A program made the position numbers and the translations under genes. The notes beneath the pieces are model-generated. The model was given only the letters and a program-made list of their open reading frames with translations, did not search any database and had not been told where the DNA came from. From the NCBI GenBank assembly GCA_003279535.1, contig QCHO01000005.1, forward strand, positions 1 through 64,000: DNA of 64,000 nt. Direction: 5' to 3'. The stretch comes from Prochlorococcus sp. AG-402-C22 (lineage in GTDB: Bacteria; Cyanobacteriota; Cyanobacteriia; PCC-6307; Cyanobiaceae). Positions 1 to 8,010 of this stretch are shown one piece after another. Position 1 is the stretch's first letter. Each line of letters starts with the position of its first letter.

Positions 1-1831
1 AATCTATTACTTCTTTTTTAGCGGATACAATATATTTTGATAATTTAGACCTTTCAATTTCCTGTATTTTTTCAGCATTTATTTTTTGATATTCATAATT
101 TCTCTTAAGTTCATCATGTAATATTTCAGTCCTGGCAATAAGTTCTGCAGCCGCTTCTGCAGAATTTTGTTGTTTAATCCTCTCTTCCTCAAGTCCTTTA
201 ATAATACTGTTAATATTATCAACTTCTTTTGGCTTCAGATAATTTGCAGCTTCATTGAGTATACTTTCATCGAGACCAATTCTCTTTGAGATTGACAAAG
301 CATTACTTCTACCAGGAATGCCCCAGTTGAGTATATATTTTGGCTTCAAAGAATCCTCATCAAATGCAACTGATACGTTTTCGAATCTGGAGTCATTATA
401 TTTTAATGCCTTAATATCTCCATAATGCGTAGTTGCTAAAGTGATATCAGATTTATTTGCAAATTCTTTTAATAAAGCCATCGCAAGAGCACTACCTTCA
501 AGAGGATCTGTACCAGATCCAATCTCATCTAACAAAACAACTGATAATCCTTCCCTATTATCAAGTGAATCTAAAATCTCTTTTATGCGGGATATATGCC
601 CACTGAAGGTAGATAAATTTTCTTCTAATGATTGATTATCTCCTATATCAACATATACATTTGGACAAAAAGGGATAATAGGATTATTAGTTGAGGGTAT
701 CAATAATCCTGCTCTAGCCATAAGTAACGACAAACCCAAACCTTTTAAAGCTGCCGTTTTACCTCCAGTATTTGGACCTGTAATAGCTACAACCTTTATA
801 TTTCTATTAATATGGAAATCGACAGCCACTGGGGGAGGAGCTCCTTTTTTCTTATGTTCCCAAATCAATAACGGATGAGAAAAACCAATTAGGGAAATAA
901 CGGGATTTTTCTCAAAAGTAGGAGTTTTGCCTCCAATCCATTTCGAATATCTTGAACGGGTTAGAGCATTTTCTAATCTCAATAAAATGGATGCCATTAC
1001 GATAAGACTTTCTGAATTATCACTAATAACTTGAGACCATTTCTGAAGTAATTTAAATTCTTCTGCTGTGATCTTTGCCTCTAAAGAAGCAATCTTATTA
1101 CCCTTAGTTACTACACTATCAGGTTCAAAATATACTGTATTTCCTGAAGATGAAGAGTCATGGATGATGCCTTTAAATTTATCTACATAATTAACTTTTA
1201 CTGCTAAAACTGGCCTACCATATCGATCTCCAATAGTAGTGTCTTGCAAAAAAGATAAATTCTTTTGAATAAATTTATCAACTAATATTTTTCTTTCCAG
1301 TTTCTTAGATAATAATTCTTTTCTCAGAATAGATAATTCACTACTAGCATTATCTGAAATCCTACCATTAGATTCAATACCATTTTTTAAAATTGTTTCA
1401 ATATTATGATGGTCAATTAAATTATTTGTGAATGATGAAATAAAAGGTCTTTGTTCAAAATCTAATAAGATTTTTTTTAAATTTCTTGCAGCAGAAATTG
1501 TTTTCGCAATTTCTAACAAGTCAGAAGATAAAATTACACCTCCCTTTGAGCAAATCTCAATATTTCTAGTAATATCGCAAACATCAGAAAAACTAATTGA
1601 TTTATCTAAATTATTTTCTAGCTCAGTTATTTCAACCGTTTCTTTCAAAAGTCTTTTAGAAACATCATATTCTGAGGGAACTTCAAAACTTAAAATTGCT
1701 CTTTTACCCATTTCTGTAGAAGCGAATGAGGATAAATGCTTTTTTATTGAATCCCACTCTAAAAGGCTTATAGATTCATCTTCTATTGAGTTCTCTGAAT
1801 ATAATTTTTTAGAATGATTTTTCTCTTCCAT
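1..1831 (-). CDS. mutS2: MutS2 family DNA mismatch/recombination ATPase, C-terminus cut by window edge
   Basis: The minus strand is open from an ATG at 1829-1831 to the window edge, giving about 610 residues without a stop. The protein has the MutS-like core with a Walker A (GPNTGGKT, about residues 352-359), a Walker B (VLLDEIGSGTDP) and a following STTHYGDIK-like segment read here as ATTHYGDIKALKY. It lacks the N-terminal mismatch-recognition domain of MutS1, which is typical of MutS2. A charged coiled stretch runs to the window edge; the nuclease/Smr end expected in MutS2 lies outside. MutS2 proteins bind branched DNA or stalled/collided ribosomes depending on species; which applies here is not visible. 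It sits 11 bases downstream of the glyoxalase gene on the same strand. Confidence 0.93.
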   Translation of the reverse strand, partial: MEEKNHSKKLYSENSIEDESISLLEWDSIKKHLSSFASTEMGKRAILSFEVPSEYDVSKRLLKETVEITELENNLDKSISFSDVCDITRNIEICSKGGVILSSDLLEIAKTISAARNLKKILLDFEQRPFISSFTNNLIDHHNIETILKNGIESNGRISDNASSELSILRKELLSKKLERKILVDKFIQKNLSFLQDTTIGDRYGRPVLAVKVNYVDKFKGIIHDSSSSGNTVYFEPDSVVTKGNKIASLEAKITAEEFKLLQKWSQVISDNSESLIVMASILLRLENALTRSRYSKWIGGKTPTFEKNPVISLIGFSHPLLIWEHKKKGAPPPVAVDFHINRNIKVVAITGPNTGGKTAALKGLGLSLLMARAGLLIPSTNNPIIPFCPNVYVDIGDNQSLEENLSTFSGHISRIKEILDSLDNREGLSVVLLDEIGSGTDPLEGSALAMALLKEFANKSDITLATTHYGDIKALKYNDSRFENVSVAFDEDSLKPKYILNWGIPGRSNALSISKRIGLDESILNEAANYLKPKEVDNINSIIKGLEEERIKQQNSAEAAAELIARTEILHDELKRNYEYQKINAEKIQEIERSKLSKYIVSAKKEVID

Positions 1832-1842
1832 ACAAAAAAAGA

Positions 1843-2229
1843 TCAAACATTCGATTGAATCCCTTCAGGAGGAACATAAAGCATCTCGAGCCAGTTTCCT
1901 TCAGTATCCTTCATGTAAAAAGATGCTGTTCCGTCTCTATGTTCATGTAAAGGACCAACTTTTACACCAGAATTTTTTAAATCGTTTTGAATATTAACTA
2001 CTTCTTTTTTATTTTCAAAATGAAAAGCAAAGTGCGGTCCTGCAGCTTTATAGTTAGGACCTAACAACGCAAGTCCATCTTTCCCTTTTCCAGCTTCTAA
2101 ATAGGACCAATCTTCATCATCCCAAACCAAATTCATACCCAATTTAATATAAAAAGATTTGGCCCTTTCGAGATTCTCTACTCTAAGTGCGATGTGACCA
2201 ATTCTATTTACTCCTTGTGAAAACTTCAA
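1843..2229 (-). CDS. Glyoxalase/bleomycin-resistance (VOC) family protein
   Basis: A 128-residue single-domain vicinal-oxygen-chelate protein. The N-terminal IGHIALRVENLERAKSFYIKLGM and the C-terminal FYMKDTEGNWLEMLYVPP are the classic VOC halves, with His and Glu positioned as metal ligands. The family includes lactoylglutathione lyases and dioxygenases; substrate cannot be told from sequence. The start used is TTG (reverse complement of 2227-2229), because no ATG lies near the conserved beginning of the domain. It lies 62 bases downstream of hemB and just before mutS2 on the same strand, so the three may be co-transcribed. Confidence 0.8.
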   Translation of the reverse strand: MKFSQGVNRIGHIALRVENLERAKSFYIKLGMNLVWDDEDWSYLEAGKGKDGLALLGPNYKAAGPHFAFHFENKKEVVNIQNDLKNSGVKVGPLHEHRDGTASFYMKDTEGNWLEMLYVPPEGIQSNV

Positions 2230-2291
2230 AACAAAGCAGTGAACATACCATTAACTAAAGAATAAAACAAATTTTTGTTAATAATGAGTTT

Positions 2292-3293
2292 TTAAGTATC
2301 TTGCAACCATTGAGATGCATCGCAAGCATGATAAGTGAGTATCAATTTTGCTCCTGCTCTTTTAAAACTTAGCAAGGTTTCTAAAACAATATCTTTTTCA
2401 TTAATCCAGTTTTTCATGGCAGCAGACTTTACCATGGAATATTCCCCACTAACGTTATATGCAGCTATAGGTTTATTTGAAAAAGTACTTAGTCTATAAA
2501 CAATATCTAAATATGAAATGCCTGGTTTTACCATCAAAATATCAGCTCCTTCATATTGATCCAATGCAGATTCAATTAAAGCCTCTTTTGAATTGGCGGG
2601 GTCCATTTGATATGTAGACTTATTATCTGGAATTATTTTTTTACTATTTTCTCTAGGAGCTGAATCTAAAGCAGTTCTAAATGGACCATAATAAGCAGAT
2701 GAATATTTTGCTGTATAACTAATAATACCTACATCACTAAATCCTTGACTATCGAGCGCAGTTCTAATTGCCCCAACTCTCCCATCCATCATGTCACTAG
2801 GGCCGATAAAATCTGCTCCAGCTCTAGCTTGTGTTAAAGCTTGTTTTTTTAAAATTTCGATAGTTTCATCATTCAATATTTTTCCAGTTTCATCAACTAA
2901 TCCATCATGTCCATCACAAGAATATGGGTCCAAGGCAACATCTGTCATTATAGCCATTTCTGGAATCTCTTTTTTTAATATTTGAATAGCTTTAGGTACT
3001 AAACCGTCTTCATTAAAACACTCTGCTCCATCTTCAGTCTTTAAGCTATCGTTTATTTTTGGGAAAAGAACCACACACCTTATTCCCAATTCCCATGCCC
3101 TAGTAACCTCCTTTATTAAGCCATTCATATGCCATCTAAAAGTTCCTGGCATTGCCGAAATTTCCTCTTTATAATCTTTTTCATGAATAAATAATGGATA
3201 TATAAAGTCAGAAGCCTTTAGATGGTTTTCTCTTACCATTTCCCTAATTGCCTCAGTTCTTCTTAATCTTCTAGGACGAATAATCGAATTCAT
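2292..3293 (-). CDS. hemB: Delta-aminolevulinic acid dehydratase (porphobilinogen synthase)
   Basis: This 333-residue enzyme condenses two 5-aminolevulinate molecules into porphobilinogen, feeding heme, chlorophyll and bilin synthesis. The two catalytic lysines are visible as YTAKYSS (Lys196) and MVKPGISY (Lys256, Schiff base). The metal region reads DVALDPYSCDGHDG (residues 118-131), with Asp and His where zinc enzymes carry extra cysteines, as in magnesium-dependent plant and cyanobacterial enzymes. Start is the ATG at 3291-3293. It is divergent from the bicarbonate operon across a 222-base gap. Confidence 0.97.
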   Translation of the reverse strand: MNSIIRPRRLRRTEAIREMVRENHLKASDFIYPLFIHEKDYKEEISAMPGTFRWHMNGLIKEVTRAWELGIRCVVLFPKINDSLKTEDGAECFNEDGLVPKAIQILKKEIPEMAIMTDVALDPYSCDGHDGLVDETGKILNDETIEILKKQALTQARAGADFIGPSDMMDGRVGAIRTALDSQGFSDVGIISYTAKYSSAYYGPFRTALDSAPRENSKKIIPDNKSTYQMDPANSKEALIESALDQYEGADILMVKPGISYLDIVYRLSTFSNKPIAAYNVSGEYSMVKSAAMKNWINEKDIVLETLLSFKRAGAKLILTYHACDASQWLQDT

Positions 3294-3449
3294 TTTAATA
3301 TTATAAAAATTAAAAATATTTATCTTAATAGATTAATAGCTTGTCTCCCATATAAATCAATCAGAGACTCCTTTTGTTCAGGAAAATTAACTTAAATTTC
3401 TTAAAGAAGACAAAAAAAGTTACAAAAATATTTTGCACAAACTTCATTT

Positions 3450-3478
3450 TTCACAAATTTACGTCATAAAGAGATAAT
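3450..3478 (+). promoter_or_regulatory. Candidate sigma70-type promoter for the bicarbonate operon
   Basis: TTCACA at 3450-3455 and GATAAT at 3473-3478 are separated by 17 bases, about 37 bases before the SulP start codon. This is the best -35/-10 pair in the hemB/SulP divergent gap. In DNA this AT-rich such matches are common, so this is a candidate only. Confidence 0.35.
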
Positions 3479-3515
3479 ATCTTTTAGTTAAGTATTTATT
3501 TTAAGGAGAGTATCT

Positions 3516-5168
3516 TTGCAAATAATTAATGGATTCCACCTAAAGAATGTAAGAGGAGATATTCTTGGGGGGATCACAGCCGCAGTGGTAGCTCTACCTC
3601 TCGCTCTTGCTTTTGGTAATGCTGCGTTAGGACCTGGCGGAGCAATTTATGGATTATATGGTGCAGTAGTAGTTGGTTTTTTAGCAGCATTATTCGGCGG
3701 GACACCTGCTCAAGTTAGTGGACCCACTGGACCCATGAGTGTAACTGTTGCTGGTGTAGTAGCAGGCTTAGCAGCGGTTGGAGTTCCACGAGATCTGTCT
3801 GCAGGACAAATTTTGCCTTTAGTGATGGCAGCTGTAGTAATTGGCGGCATACTGCAAATATTATTCGGGATTCTAAAACTAGGAAAGTACATTACATTAG
3901 TTCCATATTCTGTTGTTTCAGGATTTATGTCTGGAATTGGAGTAATAATAATTGCACTTCAGATTGGTCCATTACTTGGAATTAGCACTCGTGGTGGAGT
4001 AGTCGAATCTTTATCAACTGTATTTTCAAATTTCCAGCCCAATGGTGCTGCTATTGGAGTGGCAATAATGACACTAGGTATAGTATTTCTAACTCCTAGA
4101 AAAATTAGTCAATGGGTTCCTTCTCCTCTATTGGCCTTATTGATAGTAACTCCAATATCAATTTTAATTTTTGGAGATGGAACTATTGATAGAATTGGAG
4201 AAATTCCGAGGGGTGTTCCATCTTTAAATTTCCCAAGTTTTAATCAATATTTTCCAATTATTTTCAAGGCAGGATTAGTCCTCGCAGTTCTTGGCGCTAT
4301 TGACTCTTTACTGACATCTCTTGTAGCAGACAATATTTCTCAAACAAAACATAATTCAGATAGAGAACTTATTGGTCAAGGGATAGGAAATGCTGTTGCG
4401 GGTCTATTTTCAGGTTTACCTGGAGCAGGAGCAACAATGAGAACTGTCATTAATGTTAAATCTGGAGGCTCAACTCCCATCTCTGGAATGGTTCACTCAG
4501 TTGTATTGTTGATAGTTTTAGTTGGTGCGGGACCTCTAGCTGAGCAAATACCAACTGCCTTGCTAGCGGGAATCCTAATAAAAGTAGGTCTAGATATTAT
4601 TGATTGGGGATTCTTGAGGAGGGCTCACAAATTATCTTTAAAAACTTCAGTAGTAATGTACGGGGTACTTCTAATGACTGTTTTTTGGGATTTAATTTGG
4701 GCAGTTTTAGTCGGTGTATTCATAGCAAATATGCTAACTATTGATTCAATAACCGAAACTCAACTAGAAGGCATGGATGAGGATAATCCTTTATCAAAAG
4801 ATGATCAAGCTAAAAATTCATTACCTGCAGATGAAAAAGCACTTCTAGATAGATGTTCAGGAGAAGTAATGCTATTTAGACTAAAAGGACCCCTTAGTTT
4901 TGGAGCAGCTAAAGGTATCTCTGAGAGAATGATGCTTGTAAGAAACTACAAGATTTTGATACTAGATATTACTGATGTACCAAGACTTGGAGTAACAGCG
5001 ACTCTCGCAATAGAGGATATGATGCAAGAAGCAAAAAATAACTCTAGGAAAGCATTTGTTGCTGGAGCCAATGAAAAAGTAAAGGATAGATTAGCTAAGT
5101 TTGGAGTTGAAGGCATCATTGAAACAAGAAAAGAAGCCTTAGAAACCGCTCTAAATGAACTAGCCTAA
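3516..5168 (+). CDS. bicA: SulP-family bicarbonate transporter (BicA-like)
   Basis: A 550-residue membrane protein with an N-terminal SulP transporter region (GDILGGITAAVVALPLALAFG at about 14-34, then GGTPAQVSGPTGPMSV) and a cytoplasmic STAS domain in the last 110 or so residues. Sequence around the first helices and the PTGPM motif matches the cyanobacterial BicA branch, sodium-dependent bicarbonate importers of the plasma membrane. The TTG start at 3516 is chosen because a strong Shine-Dalgarno, AAGGAGAG at 3503-3510, lies 5 bases upstream. It is followed after 6 bases by an SbtA-like permease and then an SbtB-like PII protein, which supports bicarbonate rather than sulfate as substrate, although sulfate transport is not excluded by sequence alone. 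Confidence 0.85.
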   Translation: MQIINGFHLKNVRGDILGGITAAVVALPLALAFGNAALGPGGAIYGLYGAVVVGFLAALFGGTPAQVSGPTGPMSVTVAGVVAGLAAVGVPRDLSAGQILPLVMAAVVIGGILQILFGILKLGKYITLVPYSVVSGFMSGIGVIIIALQIGPLLGISTRGGVVESLSTVFSNFQPNGAAIGVAIMTLGIVFLTPRKISQWVPSPLLALLIVTPISILIFGDGTIDRIGEIPRGVPSLNFPSFNQYFPIIFKAGLVLAVLGAIDSLLTSLVADNISQTKHNSDRELIGQGIGNAVAGLFSGLPGAGATMRTVINVKSGGSTPISGMVHSVVLLIVLVGAGPLAEQIPTALLAGILIKVGLDIIDWGFLRRAHKLSLKTSVVMYGVLLMTVFWDLIWAVLVGVFIANMLTIDSITETQLEGMDEDNPLSKDDQAKNSLPADEKALLDRCSGEVMLFRLKGPLSFGAAKGISERMMLVRNYKILILDITDVPRLGVTATLAIEDMMQEAKNNSRKAFVAGANEKVKDRLAKFGVEGIIETRKEALETALNELA

Positions 5169-5174
5169 TAATTT

Positions 5175-6173
5175 ATGGAAATAAATCCAATTCTGCAAAA
5201 TGTATTAGCGCCGCCAGTTCTTTTCTTTTTGATTGGAGCAATATCTGTACTCTTTAAATCCGATTTAGAAATACCAGCTCCATTACCCAAACTCTTCTCC
5301 CTATATTTGCTTTTAGCTATTGGGTTTAAAGGAGGTATAGAGATACAGAAAAGTGGGTTTAATGATCAAGTATTGCCTACTTTAAGTGCTGCAATACTAA
5401 TGTCATTAGTAATCCCGCTAATTGGATTTTTAATTTTAAGATTTAAGTTTGATGTCTTTAATTCAGCAGCGATAGCAGCAGCTTACGGTTCAATAAGTGC
5501 TGTCACATTTATTTCTGCAGAGAGTTTTTTAGAAAGTCAAAAAATAGCTTTTGATGGATTTATGGTTGGCGCCTTAGCTCTAATGGAGTCCCCTGCAATA
5601 ATAGTTGGATTATTACTTGTAAAATTTGCAGCTCCCAAAAATAGACCTAAGTCAAGAAAAATGCATCTAAGCGCAATATTACATGAATCACTTTTGAATG
5701 GATCAGTATATTTATTGCTTTCAAGCTTGATTGTAGGATTTCTAACTGCTTCCAGTAATCCTTCAGGCATTGCGAAAATGGAACCATTTACAGGACAATT
5801 ATTTTATGGAGCAGAATGCTTCTTCTTATTAGACATGGGAATAGTGGCTGCGCAAAGATTGCCGAGATTGAAAAGTGCAGGTTCATTTTTAATTGGCTTT
5901 GCGGTTTTCATGCCTTTATTCAATGCATTTATTGGTGTATTCGTTGCAAGATTTTTATCTTTAGGACCTGGCAATTCACTTTTATTTGTGGTTTTATGTG
6001 CTAGCGCCTCATATCTTGCAGTTCCTGCCGCAATGCGGATGACGGTCCCAGAAGCCAGATCTAGTTATTACATTTCAACAACACTAGGTCTAACTTTCCC
6101 ATTCAATATCATTCTTGGTATTCCAATATATATGAGTTTAGTAAATACCATTATCCCACTACCTCCTTTATAA
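5175..6173 (+). CDS. sbtA: SbtA-family (DUF897) sodium-dependent bicarbonate permease homologue
   Basis: A 332-residue protein with about ten hydrophobic segments. The two inverted-repeat halves of the SbtA superfamily can be recognised: LAIGFKGGIEI, then AAYGSISAVTF and ALMESPAIIVG in the first half, and FFLLDMGIVAAQRL, VLCASASYLAVPAAMRM and TLGLTFPFNIILGIPIY in the second. SbtA proteins take up bicarbonate with sodium. It is shorter than the classical freshwater SbtA because the central cytoplasmic loop is reduced, so transport substrate and kinetics may differ. Gene order with BicA-like and SbtB-like neighbours argues for carbon uptake. Confidence 0.82.
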   Translation: MEINPILQNVLAPPVLFFLIGAISVLFKSDLEIPAPLPKLFSLYLLLAIGFKGGIEIQKSGFNDQVLPTLSAAILMSLVIPLIGFLILRFKFDVFNSAAIAAAYGSISAVTFISAESFLESQKIAFDGFMVGALALMESPAIIVGLLLVKFAAPKNRPKSRKMHLSAILHESLLNGSVYLLLSSLIVGFLTASSNPSGIAKMEPFTGQLFYGAECFFLLDMGIVAAQRLPRLKSAGSFLIGFAVFMPLFNAFIGVFVARFLSLGPGNSLLFVVLCASASYLAVPAAMRMTVPEARSSYYISTTLGLTFPFNIILGIPIYMSLVNTIIPLPPL

Positions 6174-6175
6174 AA

Positions 6176-6457
6176 ATGAAAAGATTAGACTTAATATTTA
6201 GTGAAAGAGAACTAGATGCAATCATTAAAACCTTGGAAAAAGCTAATGTTCCAGGATATACAGTTATGAAACATGCTACAGGCAGAGGTCCTGAAAGAGT
6301 AGTTACCGAGGATATGGAATTTACAGGCTTAGGATCGAATGCTCATGTAATCGTTTTTTGTGAACAAGAATTAATAGATAAAATGAGAGATAATATTAGG
6401 GATGATTTAAGTTATTACGGAGGTGTCGCTTATATTTCTGAAGCAACACCCCTCTAA
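6176..6457 (+). CDS. sbtB: SbtB-like PII-family regulator of the bicarbonate transporter
   Basis: A 93-residue PII-fold protein two bases downstream of the SbtA-like gene. The start KRLDLIFSERELDAIIKTLEKANVPGYTVMKHATGRG and the following T-loop-like segment match carboxysome/SbtB-type PII proteins, which bind adenyl nucleotides and gate SbtA. It lacks the C-terminal cysteine pair (redox-sensitive R-loop) of the well-studied Synechocystis SbtB and ends in ISEATPL. The only cysteine is Cys62. Redox control through that loop is therefore not expected here; this is inference from absence. Confidence 0.82.
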   Translation: MKRLDLIFSERELDAIIKTLEKANVPGYTVMKHATGRGPERVVTEDMEFTGLGSNAHVIVFCEQELIDKMRDNIRDDLSYYGGVAYISEATPL

Positions 6458-6482
6458 ATCAAAGAAATAATATTTTAATTTT

Positions 6483-7439
6483 TTAAGAATGAATCCAATC
6501 TACTCTTATATTTTTTCTACTATTCAAATATCTATCAATTGACATTGCTGCAATACATCCATCAGATGCTGCAACAACGGCTTGCTTAAATGGTGTATTT
6601 CTTATATCTCCAATAGCCCAAACTCCATCAGAGTTTGTAGACATAAAGTCATCCACAATAACTCCTCCGTCCTCTTTTAAAGCAATTTGATCCCCTAAAA
6701 AATCAGTAATTGGCTTTGAACCACTCATATAGACAAAGACTCCATCTAAATTTAAATTAATAGGATTTTCTTCTTGCTTATTTTTTACAACAACTCCATT
6801 CACACCCATATCATCACCCAAAATTTCCAATAATCTTGTTCTACTCCAATGTTTTATATTTGAATTATCCATCAATTCCATAGCTTCTTCATTATCTGAT
6901 TTAGGATCACTTGATGTAATCCAATGCACAGTAGACGCGAATTTAGTAAGAACAGTTGCCTCTTCAATTGCCTCCTTGTTCACTCCAACTACGGCAACTT
7001 CTCTATTTTTATAAAAAGCTCCATCACAGGTGGCACAATAACTTACTCCTTTGCCAAGAAGTTCCGCTTCTCCCTTAAATGATGCAGGCCTACCCATAGC
7101 TCCACTCGCAAGAACAAGTGCTTTAGCCTTAAAAGTGCCCTCAGGTGTATAAACTATTTTCCATTCTCCACTAGCGTCTATTCCAAACACTTGTGCTCTT
7201 ATATAATCTGTACCGTATTGCACAGCCTGTTCTCTCATTAGAGTAAGTAATTTCTCTCCACTTATATCAACAGGTACGCCTGGATAATTAGCTATCTGAT
7301 GAGTTATTGCTAAGGCGCCGACAGATGGATTTTTATCTAAAATGACTGTCTTTAAGTTTGAACGAGATGTATAAAGTGCGCAAGTACACCCAGCCGGACC
7401 TCCTCCGATAATAACTACATCTGACTCGATGATTTTCAA
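6483..7439 (-). CDS. Thioredoxin-reductase-like flavoprotein lacking the NADPH motif (DDOR/FFTR-like)
   Basis: A 318-residue two-domain flavoprotein. The FAD motif GGGPAG (12-17), the redox-active CATC (Cys135/Cys138) and the C-terminal FAD motif AIGDIRN are intact. In the second nucleotide domain the sequence reads VAVVGVNKEAIEEA and then VHWITSS, so both the GxGxxA loop and the HRR basic cluster that bind NADPH in ordinary thioredoxin reductases are missing. Cyanobacteria carry such enzymes (diflavin-linked disulfide oxidoreductases and ferredoxin-dependent flavin thioredoxin reductases), so the electron donor is probably not NADPH. The start is TTG at 7437-7439, with AAGGAG 10 bases upstream (7450-7455). 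Confidence 0.78.
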   Translation of the reverse strand: MKIIESDVVIIGGGPAGCTCALYTSRSNLKTVILDKNPSVGALAITHQIANYPGVPVDISGEKLLTLMREQAVQYGTDYIRAQVFGIDASGEWKIVYTPEGTFKAKALVLASGAMGRPASFKGEAELLGKGVSYCATCDGAFYKNREVAVVGVNKEAIEEATVLTKFASTVHWITSSDPKSDNEEAMELMDNSNIKHWSRTRLLEILGDDMGVNGVVVKNKQEENPINLNLDGVFVYMSGSKPITDFLGDQIALKEDGGVIVDDFMSTNSDGVWAIGDIRNTPFKQAVVAASDGCIAAMSIDRYLNSRKNIRVDWIHS

Positions 7440-7692
7440 TGTAATAAAACTCCTTTTAGTAGTTAATTAGATGAGTTTTTTGGTTAGAAGATATCTTAAA
7501 TGTTGATTCCTAACCTTTATATAGATATAAGTTAAAAGAAAAAAAAGAAAAAAGCATAATATAGAAACAAACTTACATAGGAAAAATAAAAAAGTTAATT
7601 ATCAAAATTATCAGTTTCGTGAAATGTTCTGTATTGATCTATTATTAGATTATGTCTTGTAGATTAATTGCCATAGAAACATTATATTTTTC

Positions 7693-8010
7693 ATGACCAA
7701 CTCTGATTACCTTTTAAAAGCTGCTATTAAGAAAGTAACCGAAAAATTAAACGAGATATTGGTTGAAAAAATTGAAGAAGCAACAAATATTGCTCAAGAT
7801 GCCCCAGAAATCCTCAAAAAAGAATTTGATAATTTGAAAGAATCCATAATCGAGGAAGCCTCAAGGATGGAGAATGCAGAGAATATTCAAGAGAATGAAC
7901 CCAAAGATACTTTTAAAGATTCCAAAATAAAAAAAGCTTTAAATGAAATTGAAGGCATCAATGAGCAAATTGATCTATTTAACAAAGCAATAAATAATCA
8001 AATCAAATGA
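7693..8010 (+). CDS. Small coiled-coil protein of unknown function, coupled to the ABC1 kinase
   Basis: A 105-residue acidic, lysine- and glutamate-rich protein with no signal peptide, membrane segment or cysteine. Heptad-like spacing in residues 10-60 suggests an alpha-helical or coiled-coil fold. I do not recognise a family. Its last four bases (ATGA, 8007-8010) overlap the start of the downstream ABC1 kinase, implying translational coupling. Composition is like its neighbours, so nothing points to recent transfer. Confidence 0.7.
   Translation: MTNSDYLLKAAIKKVTEKLNEILVEKIEEATNIAQDAPEILKKEFDNLKESIIEEASRMENAENIQENEPKDTFKDSKIKKALNEIEGINEQIDLFNKAINNQIK

Noticed and set aside
441..1817. Open frames on the plus strand at 441-635 and 1428-1817
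   Set aside because: They lie antisense within mutS2, which has conserved motifs; no similarity or ribosome binding site of their own.
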